Assembly: GCF_000745345.1 (NCBI RefSeq)
Contig: NZ_JQNR01000005.1
Location: 3,658,001 to 3,722,000 of the forward strand
DNA: 64,000 bases
Direction of reading: 5' to 3'
Origin: Actinacidiphila yeochonensis CN732
GTDB taxonomy: Bacteria; Actinomycetota; Actinomycetes; Streptomycetales; Streptomycetaceae
Part shown: positions 40,514 through 49,184 of the stretch, piece after piece
Layout: each line of letters opens with the position of its first letter
Position numbering within the stretch: position 1 is the stretch's first letter
Made by a program: the position numbers and the translations under genes
Notes under the pieces: model-generated
The model's database searches: none
Told to the model about the DNA's origin: nothing
The model's input: the letters and a program-made list of their open reading frames with translations, nothing else

Positions 40514-41128
40514 TCAGGAGGAGGGGACGAGACGGCCCAGGAGGTTGCCGAAGTCGACCAGGCGGGCCATCTGGCCCGCGCCGCCGTCGTCCAGGGACTT
40601 GCTGAACCGGAACGACTCCGGACGCAGCTTCGCGGCGGCCGGCAGCGGGGAGTCCGGGTCGGCCGGGACCGCGCTCAGCTCGTGCGGCATCGCCGTGGCG
40701 AGTACGAGGTAGACCCCGCGGTCCACCCGCCGTCCGCGTTCGTCGTGGCCCACCAGGGTGCGCATGCCGATGTGGCCGATGGAGTCCAGCGGCAGCACCT
40801 GCACGGAGGAGTCCAGCACGGTGCCGCCCGGCGCCGTCGCGTCCGCCAGTTCCTCGCTGTGCCACAGGATCAGGCGCCGGCCGTCGCAGACGGCCGCCTC
40901 CTGCCAGACCGAGGCGCCGGACTCCGTCAGATCCACCACCCGCTCCAGGGTGAAGCCGCGGACGCGACGCCGGCCCAGGACGCCCGCGATGGCCTCCATG
41001 GCGATCTCGGCGTGCAGGAAGTACGCCCCGGCGGCGTCCTGGAGGCGGGAGTAGGGCGACCAGTCGGCTCCCACGGGGCCGGGGCCCGCCCCCGCCGCCG
41101 CACGGCTCTTCGTCGCCTTGCCGAACAT
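40514..41128 (-). CDS. Conserved hypothetical protein
   Basis: This 204-aa protein has no domain I can name. It begins MFGKATKSR, has an Ala/Gly-rich stretch and then a mixed alpha/beta body (AEIAMEAIAGVLGRRRVRGF, WQEAAVCDGRRLILWHSEEL, SIGHIGMRTLVGHDERGRRV). It has no signal peptide or membrane segment. ATG 41128 is preferred to GTG 41134 because AGGTGG lies just before it. The neighbours are housekeeping-like Streptomyces genes. Confidence 0.75.
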   Translation of the reverse strand: MFGKATKSRAAAGAGPGPVGADWSPYSRLQDAAGAYFLHAEIAMEAIAGVLGRRRVRGFTLERVVDLTESGASVWQEAAVCDGRRLILWHSEELADATAPGGTVLDSSVQVLPLDSIGHIGMRTLVGHDERGRRVDRGVYLVLATAMPHELSAVPADPDSPLPAAAKLRPESFRFSKSLDDGGAGQMARLVDFGNLLGRLVPSS

Positions 41129-41418
41129 CGCCACCTGCTTCGCGTTCCCGATCCCGCGGGGTCCGGGTGCGCCCCCGCCGCCGTCACCTTACCCAGGGGG
41201 CGTGGCGACAGGGAGTGACACCGGTCGCGGCGGACCCGGCGCGGACCCGGGCTCGGGCCTGGCGGCGGTCCGGCCGGCACCTCGGGCGGAGCGGCCGGGG
41301 ACGTCCGGGAGACGCCGGGGGTGGAGATCCGCGGCCGTGGTGGGGGCTCGGGGGTCCTCCCCGCCACGGCCGTCACCCAGCACAACGCGTCGTCCCGGGA
41401 AGGGTTACGGTGGCGGGC

Positions 41419-42171
41419 ATGCCCACCGTGATCCTTGTCCGGCACGGCCGTTCGACCGCCAACACCGAGGGAGTGCTGGCCGGCTGGAGCGCCGGCGTCG
41501 CCCTCGACGACACCGGTCGTGCCCAGGCCACCGCCCTCGCCGCCCGCCTCTCCGCCCTCCCGCTCGCCGCCGTCGTGTGCAGCCCGCTCCAGCGCTGCCA
41601 GGAGACCGTGGGCCCGCTGCTGGCCACCCGCCCCGAGCTGCCGCTGCACACCGACGAACGGGTCGGCGAGTGCCACTACGGCGACTGGACCGGCCGGAAG
41701 ATCAGCGAGCTGGCCGGCGAGCCGCTGTGGACCACCGTCCAGCGGCACCCCTCGGCCGCCGTCTTCCCCGGCCCCGAGGGCGAGTCGATGCGGGCCATGC
41801 AGGCCCGCGCGGTCGACGCGGTCCGGGACTGGAACGAGCGGATCGAGGCCGAGCACGGCCCCGACGCGATGTACGCGGTGTGCTCCCACGGCGACGTCAT
41901 CAAGGCGCTCGCCGCCGACGCGCTCGGCCTGCACCTGGACCAGTTCCAGCGGATCAGCGCCGACCCCTGCTCGGTCACGGTGGTCCGCTACACGCCGCAC
42001 CGGCCGTTCCTGCTGCGCCTGGGCGACACCGGCGACCTCACCGGCCTGATCCCGCCGCCGCCCAAGGCCGAGGCGGCCGATGCCGCCGCCTCCGCCGGGC
42101 CCGCGGGACCCGCCGCGGGCGGCCTCGACGCGGGCGACGCGGTCGTCGGGGGGTCCACGGGCACCCGGTGA
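41419..42171 (+). CDS. Histidine phosphatase family protein
   Basis: This is a 250-aa phosphatase of the branch-1 histidine phosphatase superfamily. The phosphate-accepting His is in the RHG motif VILVRHGRSTAN (residues 4-15), and the second catalytic His in VCSHGDVIKAL (about residue 156). SPLQRCQETVGPLL and Glu in VGECHYGDW complete the pocket. The last 40 residues are Ala/Gly/Pro-rich. The N-terminus fits the MSMEG_4193-type subfamily that accompanies DUF3090 and SCO1664-like genes, so the three may work together. Confidence 0.92.
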   Translation: MPTVILVRHGRSTANTEGVLAGWSAGVALDDTGRAQATALAARLSALPLAAVVCSPLQRCQETVGPLLATRPELPLHTDERVGECHYGDWTGRKISELAGEPLWTTVQRHPSAAVFPGPEGESMRAMQARAVDAVRDWNERIEAEHGPDAMYAVCSHGDVIKALAADALGLHLDQFQRISADPCSVTVVRYTPHRPFLLRLGDTGDLTGLIPPPPKAEAADAAASAGPAGPAAGGLDAGDAVVGGSTGTR

Positions 42172-42309
42172 TCGGCTTCCGCAGTAGGGTGGATGCCCGG
42201 TGCCACCAGCGGTGAGCGGTGTGGCGCCGGCGCCCACCAGCCACAGCGTAAGGCGGCGCGCCAGCAGATCGTCAGAGCAAACCGATCAGTCGAGCAAACG
42301 GAGCAAGAC

Positions 42310-42900
42310 GTGCCCCGTCAGGTCTTCTTCTACGAGCAGCCGGACCGCTTCGTAGCCGGCACCGTGGGCCAGCCGGGCCAGCGGACCTTCTTCCTCCAGG
42401 CCACCGCGGCCGGCCGGACCACCAGCGTCGCCCTGGAGAAGACCCAGGTGGCCGCGCTCGCCGAGCGGATCGACGAGCTCCTCGACGAGGTGGTGCGGCG
42501 CAGCGGCGGCAGCGCCCCCGTACCGGCCGTGGCCCCGGCTGAACTCTCCGACACCGCGCCGTTGGACGCGCCCGTCGAGGAGGAGTTCCGGGTCGGCACC
42601 ATGGCGCTCGCCTGGGACGGCGCCCACGACCGGATGGTCGTCGAGGCGCAGGCCCTGGTCGAGCTGGCCGGCGACGACGAGGAGGACCTGGAGGCGGCCG
42701 AGGAGCAGATGCTCCAGGACGAGGAGAACGGCCCGCCGCTGCTCCGGGTGATGCTCACCGGCGCCCAGGCCCGGTCCTTCGCCAAGCGTGCCCTCCACGT
42801 CGTCTCCGCCGGCCGGCCGCCGTGCCCGCTGTGCAGCCTGCCCCTGGACCCGGAAGGACACGTATGCCCGCGCCAGAACGGATACCGGAGGTCGGCCTGA
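42310..42900 (+). CDS. DUF3090 family protein
   Basis: This is a 196-aa actinobacterial protein. GTG 42310 has GGAG 6 nt upstream. Family start: PRQVFFYEQPDRFVAGTVGQ. The middle is acidic (DDEEDLEAAEEQ). A C-terminal Cys cluster, CPLC-x10-C, resembles half of a zinc ribbon. The function is unknown; genome context always links it with the histidine phosphatase and SCO1664-like genes. Its end overlaps the next gene by 37 bp, so the two are coupled. Confidence 0.93.
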   Translation: MPRQVFFYEQPDRFVAGTVGQPGQRTFFLQATAAGRTTSVALEKTQVAALAERIDELLDEVVRRSGGSAPVPAVAPAELSDTAPLDAPVEEEFRVGTMALAWDGAHDRMVVEAQALVELAGDDEEDLEAAEEQMLQDEENGPPLLRVMLTGAQARSFAKRALHVVSAGRPPCPLCSLPLDPEGHVCPRQNGYRRSA

Positions 42901-43817
42901 GCCCCGCCGCGCGCCAGGGCCACGACCCCCGCGACGTCGAGGCGCTGCTGCACGGCGAGCTGACCGTCAAGGGCCAGATCCGGGACGCCTCCAACGCGGT
43001 GCTGTACTGCGAGGCGGGCCACGACGGACGCACCGTGGCCTGCGTGTACAAGCCGGTCGCGGGGGAGCGGCCGCTGTGGGACTTCCCCGACGGCACGCTC
43101 GCGCAGCGCGAGGTCGCCGCCTACCTCGTCTCCGAGGCCACCGGCTGGGGCCTGGTACCGCCCACGGTGCTGCGCGACGGCCCGTACGGCGAGGGCATGG
43201 TCCAGCTGTGGGTCGACGCCCAGGACGACGACGCCGAGGAGCCCGACGCCGAGGACGCCGGGTCTGTTGAGGACGCCGAGGCCGAGGACGCCGAGTCTGC
43301 CGGGGACGCCGGGTCGGGGGAGGCGATCGAGCTGGGCGCCGGCGGGCTGCTGGCGCTGACCGAAAAACTGGAGCCGGCGCCCGGCTGGAAGGCCGTGGTC
43401 CGGGCGGAGCTGGCGGACGGCCGCCCGGTGCTGCTGGTGCACGCCGACGACGCCCGGCTGCGCCGGCTCGCCGTCCTGGACGCGGTGCTGAACAACGCCG
43501 ACCGCAAGGGCGGCCACCTGCTCGCCTCGGCCGGCGGCCGGCTCCACGGCATCGACCACGGAGTGACCTTCCACACCGACGACAAGCTGCGCACCCTGCT
43601 GTGGGGATGGGCGGGCGAGCCGCTGCCCGCGGAGGCCCTGGTGGTGCTGGAGAAGCTGTCGGGCGAGCTGTCCGGCGCCCTGGGGGAGCGGCTGGAGGAG
43701 CTGATCACGCGGGCCGAGACGGCGGCGCTGCGGGCGAGGGTGCGGTCCCTGCTGGAGAGCGGCCGCCACCCCGAGCCCGGCGGTGAGTGGCCGAGCATCC
43801 CCTGGCCACCGGTCTGA
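42864..43817 (+). CDS. SCO1664/SCO1521-like (PI3/4-kinase-related) protein
   Basis: This is a 317-aa protein. GGAAGGA stands 5 nt before ATG 42864, inside the DUF3090 gene. The fold resembles the phosphatidylinositol 3/4-kinase group: a nucleotide-binding Lys in VACVYKPVAGERPLWDFP, then a catalytic-loop-like LDAVLNNADRKGGHLL and a metal-binding GIDHGVTFH. A highly acidic insert of DAE-rich repeats (about residues 120-155) interrupts the N-lobe. The substrate is unknown. It is the last gene of the three-gene unit before mshC. Confidence 0.88.
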   Translation: MPAPERIPEVGLSPAARQGHDPRDVEALLHGELTVKGQIRDASNAVLYCEAGHDGRTVACVYKPVAGERPLWDFPDGTLAQREVAAYLVSEATGWGLVPPTVLRDGPYGEGMVQLWVDAQDDDAEEPDAEDAGSVEDAEAEDAESAGDAGSGEAIELGAGGLLALTEKLEPAPGWKAVVRAELADGRPVLLVHADDARLRRLAVLDAVLNNADRKGGHLLASAGGRLHGIDHGVTFHTDDKLRTLLWGWAGEPLPAEALVVLEKLSGELSGALGERLEELITRAETAALRARVRSLLESGRHPEPGGEWPSIPWPPV

Positions 43818-43933
43818 GCTGCCCTCGGAGGCCGCCCGGGGCCACCCCGGCCCGCTCCCGCGAGCGGGCCGGGGCGGGCGTCCGTGCTGCTCCCGGTCGT
43901 GTTCTCGGCCGGACGTGCGGTTAACCTCAAGAC

Positions 43934-45163
43934 ATGCATGCCTGGCCAGCTTCCGACGTCCCCGCCCTTCCGGGCACCGGACGCCCCCTCCGACTCCACG
44001 ACACGTCGACCGGCGGACCCGTCTCCGTCGACCCCGGACCCGTCGCCCGCATCTACGTCTGCGGGATCACCCCGTACGACGCGACGCACATGGGCCACGC
44101 GGCCACCTACAACGCGTTCGACCTCGTTCAGCGCGTGTGGCTCGACACGAAGCGCCAGGTCCAGTACGTGCAGAACGTCACCGACGTGGACGACCCGCTG
44201 CTGGAGCGGGCCGCCGCTACCGGTGAGGACTGGGTGGCGCTCGCCGAGCGTGAGACCGCCCTGTTCCGCGAGGACATGAGCGCGCTGCGGCTGCTGCCGC
44301 CGGCGCACTACATCGGTGCCGTGGAGGCCATACCCGGCATCGTCCCGCTGGTGGAGCGGCTGCGCGACGCCGGCGCCGCCTACGACCTCGACGGCGACGT
44401 GTACTTCTCCGTCGGCTCCGACCCGCACTTCGGCGAGGTCTCCGGGCTGGACACCGCGACGATGCGGGCGCTGGCCGCCGAGCGCGGCGGGGACCCCGAG
44501 CGGGCGGGCAAGAAGAACCCGCTGGACCCGATGCTGTGGCGTGCCGCCCGCGAGGGCGAGCCGAGCTGGGACGGCGGCTCCCTCGGCGCCGGCCGGCCCG
44601 GCTGGCACATCGAGTGCGTGGCCATCGCCCTGGACCACCTGGGCATGGGCTTCGACGTCCAGGGCGGCGGCTCCGACCTGGCCTTCCCGCACCACGAGAT
44701 GGGCGCCTCGCACGCGCAGGTGCTCACCGGCTCGCACCCCTTCGCCAAGGCGTACGTGCACGCCGGGATGGTGGCGCTGGACGGCGAGAAGATGTCGAAG
44801 TCCCGGGGCAACCTGGTCTTCGTCTCGAAGCTGCGCGAGCAGGGCGTCGACCCCGCCGCGATCCGGCTGGCGCTGCTGGCGCACCACTACCGCTCGGACT
44901 GGGAGTGGACCGACGGCGGGCTGGCGGAGGCCGTGGAGCGGCTCGGCCGCTGGCGGGCAGCGGTCTCCCGGCCGGACGGTCCCGCGGCGGAGGGGGTGCT
45001 CGCGGAGGTCCGCGAGGCCCTGGCCCACGACCTGGACTCGCCGCGGGCTCTGGCCGCGGTGGACGCGTGGGCGGCCGAGCAGACGGCTACGGGCGGCACG
45101 GACACCGGGGCGCCGGGCCTGCTCTCCCGCCTCGTCGACGCGCTCCTGGGCGTGGCGCTCTAG
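43934..45163 (+). CDS. mshC: Cysteine:1D-myo-inosityl 2-amino-2-deoxy-alpha-D-glucopyranoside ligase
   Basis: This 409-aa enzyme makes the penultimate step of mycothiol synthesis: ATP-dependent ligation of cysteine to GlcN-inositol. It descends from cysteinyl-tRNA synthetase. The HIGH-like THMGHA follows the zinc-ligand Cys in YVCGITPYDA; the second Cys is in WHIECVAIA, and the zinc His in FPHHEMG. KMSKS is complete (GEKMSKSRGN). It lacks the tRNA-binding tail, as MshC should. This gene marks the window as actinobacterial. A strong terminator follows. Confidence 0.97.
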   Translation: MHAWPASDVPALPGTGRPLRLHDTSTGGPVSVDPGPVARIYVCGITPYDATHMGHAATYNAFDLVQRVWLDTKRQVQYVQNVTDVDDPLLERAAATGEDWVALAERETALFREDMSALRLLPPAHYIGAVEAIPGIVPLVERLRDAGAAYDLDGDVYFSVGSDPHFGEVSGLDTATMRALAAERGGDPERAGKKNPLDPMLWRAAREGEPSWDGGSLGAGRPGWHIECVAIALDHLGMGFDVQGGGSDLAFPHHEMGASHAQVLTGSHPFAKAYVHAGMVALDGEKMSKSRGNLVFVSKLREQGVDPAAIRLALLAHHYRSDWEWTDGGLAEAVERLGRWRAAVSRPDGPAAEGVLAEVREALAHDLDSPRALAAVDAWAAEQTATGGTDTGAPGLLSRLVDALLGVAL

Positions 45164-45182
45164 GGACCGCCAGAGCCCTCCG

Positions 45183-45219
45183 ACGGCGTCCCCGGGCCAG
45201 CAAGGGCCGGGGACGCCGT
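45183..45219 (+). terminator. Terminator of mshC
   Basis: Arms of 13 bp (45183-45195, 45207-45219) lie 19 bp past the stop. The remaining gap to 45361 contains short CGACGC repeats. Confidence 0.85.
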
Positions 45220-45361
45220 TCTGCTGCCCATGAGAGTCCGTGAGGGCGCATGGACGCACCGACGCGCACCGACGCCCACCGACGCGCGCGCAGACGTGCG
45301 GACGCGGTCGGCGGCGGGAGGCGTCCCGCCGCCGACCGTCCGCCGCCGTGTCCCGGGCCGG

Positions 45362-46522
45362 TCAGTCCTCTTCGGGGCTGTCGCCCTCGCGCTTCTCGGC
45401 CGGGGAGCCGTCGCCGGCGCCGTCGCCGGAGCCCTTCTCGGGCCCGTCACCCTTCTCGGGCGCGGACGAGCTCTCGGCCTCCGGCTGCTCGGGCGACCGC
45501 GGCTCCCGCGGGTCCCCGGCGTCCTCCCCGTTTTCGGCGGTCCCGGTGTCCTCGGCGGCGCCGTCCGAAGTGCCGCCGCCCGGGTTGCTGGTGTCCGGGC
45601 CGTCGTCCGGACCGCCGCGGCCCGGCTCGGAGGGGCGGAAGTGGGGCGACCGCTCGGCGCCCTCGCTGGTGGCGTACCCGCCGGGCTCGCGGCGGCGCAG
45701 GTAGCGCTCGAACTCCTTGGCGATGGCCTCGCCCGACGCCTCCGGCAGCTCCGCGGTGTCGCGGGCCTCCTCCAGCGTCTGGACGTACTCGGCGACCTCG
45801 GTGTCCTCGGCGGCCAGCTGGTCCACCCCCACCTGCCAGGCGCGGGCGTCCTCGGGCAGCTCCCCCTGCGGGATGCGCAGGTCGAGGAGGTCCTCCAGCC
45901 GGTTGAGCAGGGCCAGGGTGGCCTTCGGGTTCGGCGGCTGCGAGACGTAGTGCGGGACGGCGGCCCACAGGCTGACCGCCGGGATGCCCGCGTGCGTGCA
46001 CGCCTCCTGGAGGATGCCGACGATGCCGGTGGGGCCCTCGTAGCGGGACTCCTCCAGGTTCATCGACGTGGCCAGGTCCGGGTCCGAGGTGACCCCGGTG
46101 ACGGGGACCGGGCGGGTGTGCGGGGTGTCCCCGAGCAGCGCGCCCAGGACCACCACCATCTCCACGCCCAGCTCGTGCGCGAAGCCCAGCAGCTCGTTGC
46201 AGAACGACCGCCAGCGCATGCTCGGTTCGATACCGCGCACCAGCACCAGGTCGCGGGGCTTGGGCGACTTGACGCGGACCACCGACAGCCGGGTCGTCGG
46301 CCAGGTGATCTTGCGGACGCCGCCGTCCATCCACACGGTGGGCCGGTTGACCTGGAAGTCGTAGTAGTCCTCGGCGTCGAGGGCCGCGAAGACCTCGCCG
46401 CCGAACTCCCGGTCCAAGTGGTCGACCGCGGTGGAGGCCGCGTCGCCGGCGTCGTTCCAGCCCTCGAACGCGGCCACCATGACCGGGTCGATCAGCTCGG
46501 GCACCCCCTCGAGCTCGATCAC
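45362..46522 (-). CDS. PAC2 family protein
   Basis: This is a 386-aa protein related to proteasome assembly chaperone 2. GTG 46522 is fixed by AAGGAGG 6 nt upstream. The PAC2 domain (about 1-280) shows DPVMVAAFEGWNDAGDAAS, WMDGGVRKITWPTT and LRIPQGELPEDA. The last 90 residues are Glu/Gly/Ser/Pro-rich and disordered. Streptomyces has a 20S proteasome, but a chaperone role for bacterial PAC2 proteins is not proven. It is divergent from the fucose island. Confidence 0.93.
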   Translation of the reverse strand: MIELEGVPELIDPVMVAAFEGWNDAGDAASTAVDHLDREFGGEVFAALDAEDYYDFQVNRPTVWMDGGVRKITWPTTRLSVVRVKSPKPRDLVLVRGIEPSMRWRSFCNELLGFAHELGVEMVVVLGALLGDTPHTRPVPVTGVTSDPDLATSMNLEESRYEGPTGIVGILQEACTHAGIPAVSLWAAVPHYVSQPPNPKATLALLNRLEDLLDLRIPQGELPEDARAWQVGVDQLAAEDTEVAEYVQTLEEARDTAELPEASGEAIAKEFERYLRRREPGGYATSEGAERSPHFRPSEPGRGGPDDGPDTSNPGGGTSDGAAEDTGTAENGEDAGDPREPRSPEQPEAESSSAPEKGDGPEKGSGDGAGDGSPAEKREGDSPEED

Positions 46523-46812
46523 CCAGCGCCTCCTTCCGGCCGGCGTCCGGCGGCTGTGCCGTCCGCCCACCGGCTGCTGATCCATCAACGTGCGGCACCA
46601 GCCTACGGCGTCACCCCCCAGGGTTCGCAGCCTGCGCGCACCCGGCGGCGCGCGAGGCGGGCAGGTCAGTGACGGTATGGCGGAGATCGTCACTTACCGG
46701 TCACTTGCCGACCACGTGCAGGCCGTAGACATCCGACCTGTAGACCGATTCGCCCCGGCGGCCGTCCATAAATTTGCCGCATCCCCCTGGACGAGTGAGC
46801 CCGTCCGCCGCT

Positions 46813-46844
46813 ATACATCGGATCACCGAAAAAAGATCCGATGT
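46813..46844. promoter_or_regulatory. Operator of the fucose operon (candidate FadR-type site)
   Basis: ACATCGGATC (46815-46824) and GATCCGATGT (46835-46844) are perfect 10-bp arms around an A-rich 10-bp spacer, 18 bp before the dehydratase ATG. The 10-mer ATACATCGGA (46813-46822) recurs upstream of the FadR-type regulator gene (55884-55893, minus). A partial copy, ACATCCGAC, is at 46728-46736. Confidence 0.7.
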
Positions 46845-46862
46845 CTTGCGACGGGAGTGTGC

Positions 46863-48179
46863 ATGAGTCCGACCATCACCGAGGTCGACGTCTACGACAT
46901 CCGCTTTCCGACCTCGGAGCAGCTCGACGGCTCGGACGCCATGAACCCCGACCCCGACTACTCCGCCGCCTACGTGGTGCTCCGTACCGACTCGCCCGAC
47001 GGCCTGGCGGGTTACGGCCTGTGCTTCACCATCGGTCGTGGCAACGACGTCGTCGCCGCCGCGATCGAGGCACTGCGACCCTACGTCGTCGGGCGCGCGG
47101 TGGACAGTGTCACGGGGGGTCTTGGCGACTTCTACAAGCTGCTCACCCACGACTCCCAACTGCGGTGGCTCGGGCCCGAGAAGGGCGTGATGCACATGGC
47201 CGCCGGCGCAGTGGTCAACGCCGCCTGGGACCTCGCCGGCCGCCAGGCCGGGAAGCCGGTGTGGGAGCTGCTGTCCGGGATGACTCCGGAGCAGATCGTC
47301 GACCTCGTCGACTTCCGCTACCTCAGCGACGCCCTCACCCGCGACGAGGCGCTGGAGATCCTGCGCCGCGCCGAGCCCGGCCGCGCCGAGCGCGCCGCGC
47401 GGCTGAGGGAGCTCGGCTACCCGGCCTACACCACCGAGCCGGGCTGGCTCGGCTACACCGACGACAAGCTGACCCGGCTGGCCAAGGAGGCCGTCGAGGA
47501 CGGCTTCACCCAGATCAAGCTGAAGGTCGGCGCCTCACTCGACGACGACATCCGCCGGATGCGGCTGGCCCGCGAGGCGGTCGGCCCGGACGTGCGGATC
47601 GCGGTGGACGCCAACCAGCGGTGGGACGTCCACGAGGCCGTCGCCTGGATGCGGGCGCTGGCGCCGTTCGACCCCTACTGGATCGAGGAGCCCACCAGCC
47701 CCGACGACGTCCTCGCGCACGCCGCCGTGCGGGCCGGCCAGCCGGTCCGGGTCGCCACCGGCGAGCACGTCGCCAACCGGGTGGTCTTCAAGCAGCTGCT
47801 GCAGGCCGGCGCCGTGGACTTCGTGCAGATCGACGCGGCCCGGGTGGCCGGCGTCAACGAGAACGTGGCCATCCTGCTGCTCGCCGCCAAGTTCGGCGTG
47901 CCGGTCTGCCCGCACGCCGGCGGCGTGGGCCTGTGCGAGCTGGTGCAGCACCTGTCGATGTTCGACTACGTGGCCGTCTCCGGCACCTGGGACGACCGGG
48001 TGATCGAGTACGTCCCGCACCTGCACGAGCACTTCACCGACCCCGTCGTCATGGCCGAGGGCCGCTACCAGGCGCCCGCCGCCCCCGGCTTCTCCGCCCG
48101 CATGGTGGACGCCACCCTCACCGACTACCGCTACCCGGACGGCCCGGTCTGGGTGGCCCGACAGGAGCTCGCCCGATGA
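46863..48179 (+). CDS. L-fuconate dehydratase (enolase superfamily)
   Basis: This 438-aa enzyme converts L-fuconate to 2-keto-3-deoxy-L-fuconate. ATG 46863 has GGGAG 5-6 nt upstream. The capping domain begins EVDVYDIRFPTSEQLDGSDAM, which is characteristic of fuconate dehydratases. Barrel residues: K-x-K in QIKLKVGAS, metal Asp in AVDANQRWD, Glu in WIEEP, Glu in ATGEHVAN and the catalytic His in CPHAGGVGLCELVQH. All are present. It is first of the operon and couples to the next gene through ATGA. Confidence 0.93.
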   Translation: MSPTITEVDVYDIRFPTSEQLDGSDAMNPDPDYSAAYVVLRTDSPDGLAGYGLCFTIGRGNDVVAAAIEALRPYVVGRAVDSVTGGLGDFYKLLTHDSQLRWLGPEKGVMHMAAGAVVNAAWDLAGRQAGKPVWELLSGMTPEQIVDLVDFRYLSDALTRDEALEILRRAEPGRAERAARLRELGYPAYTTEPGWLGYTDDKLTRLAKEAVEDGFTQIKLKVGASLDDDIRRMRLAREAVGPDVRIAVDANQRWDVHEAVAWMRALAPFDPYWIEEPTSPDDVLAHAAVRAGQPVRVATGEHVANRVVFKQLLQAGAVDFVQIDAARVAGVNENVAILLLAAKFGVPVCPHAGGVGLCELVQHLSMFDYVAVSGTWDDRVIEYVPHLHEHFTDPVVMAEGRYQAPAAPGFSARMVDATLTDYRYPDGPVWVARQELAR

Positions 48180-48994
48180 CCGACGCCACCCCCGACACCG
48201 CCTCCGCGGCCCTGCCCGCCGACCCGTACGACCTGACCGGCCTGACCGCCCTGGTCACCGGTGGCGCCTCCGGCATCGGCGCCGCGACCGCCCGGCTGCT
48301 GGCCGCCCGCGGCGCCCGCGTCGCCGTACTGGACCGCGACCCCTCCGGCGCGCCCGAGGGCACCGTGCCGGTGCAGGCCGACGTCACCTCCGACGAGGAC
48401 GTGCGGGCCGCCGTCGCGCAGGCCGTGGCCGAACTCGGCAGCCTGCACATCCTGGTGGGCAACGCCGGCATCGGCGCCGTCGGCACCGTCGAGTCCAACG
48501 CCGACGACGAGTGGCAGCGGGTCCTGGACATCAACGTGGTGGGCCTGGTGCGCACCGCCCGCGCCGCCCTGCCGCACCTGCGGCGGGCCGCCGCCGTCCG
48601 CCCGGGCAGCGCGTCCATCACGCACACCTGCTCCATCGCCGCCACCGCCGGGCTGCCGCAGCGGGCCCTGTACAGCGCCAGCAAGGGCGCGGTGCTCGCG
48701 CTGACGCTGGCGATGGCCGCGGACCACGTCCGCGAGGGCGTGCGCGTCAACTGCGTCAACCCCGGCACCGCCGACACGCCGTGGGTCGGCCGGCTGCTGG
48801 ACCAGGCCGACGACCCGGGCGCCGAGCGGGCCGCGCTCAACGCCCGGCAGCCGATGGGCCGTCTGGTCAGCGCCGAGGAGGTGGCGGCGGCGATCGTCCA
48901 CCTGGCCAGCCCCGCCGCCGCCAGCACCACCGGCGCCTCGATCGCCGTCGACGGCGGCATGCAGGGCCTTCGGCTGCGGCCGGCCGGCTCCTGA
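48176..48994 (+). CDS. SDR oxidoreductase, probable 2-keto-3-deoxy-L-fuconate dehydrogenase
   Basis: This is a 272-aa NAD(P)-dependent dehydrogenase. Motifs: TGGASGIG (about residue 30), the NAD-selecting Asp in AVLDRD, GNAG, the catalytic Ser in THTCSIAAT and YSASK. Its ATG overlaps the dehydratase stop by 4 bp. In the oxidative fucose pathway the next step after the dehydratase is oxidation of C4 of the ketodeoxy acid, which is the inferred role. The C-terminal IAVDGGMQGLR is typical of the family. Confidence 0.85.
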   Translation: MTDATPDTASAALPADPYDLTGLTALVTGGASGIGAATARLLAARGARVAVLDRDPSGAPEGTVPVQADVTSDEDVRAAVAQAVAELGSLHILVGNAGIGAVGTVESNADDEWQRVLDINVVGLVRTARAALPHLRRAAAVRPGSASITHTCSIAATAGLPQRALYSASKGAVLALTLAMAADHVREGVRVNCVNPGTADTPWVGRLLDQADDPGAERAALNARQPMGRLVSAEEVAAAIVHLASPAAASTTGASIAVDGGMQGLRLRPAGS

Positions 48995-49035
48995 CCCGTA
49001 CCGCCCCGTTCCACCCGAGCCCTACCCCAGCTCCA

Positions 49036-49073
49036 CCAGCTCCACCGAGGAACACCAGCTCCACCGAGGAACA
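49036..49073 (+). repeat. Exact 19-bp tandem duplication
   Basis: Two identical 19-bp units (49036-49054, 49055-49073) contain CACCGAGGAACA. They lie in the 190-bp gap before the binding-protein gene, with a partial third unit upstream. Each copy carries a Shine-Dalgarno-like GAGGA without a start codon. Confidence 0.9.
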
Positions 49074-49184
49074 CCCCAGCGACACCCGCGAAGAACCCGC
49101 GGGAACGGACGCGGCCCGTCCCGTGCGGCGCCCAACCCCCCCGCATCGAGCCGAACAACACAACCGGAAGGTCAGGACTCGACG

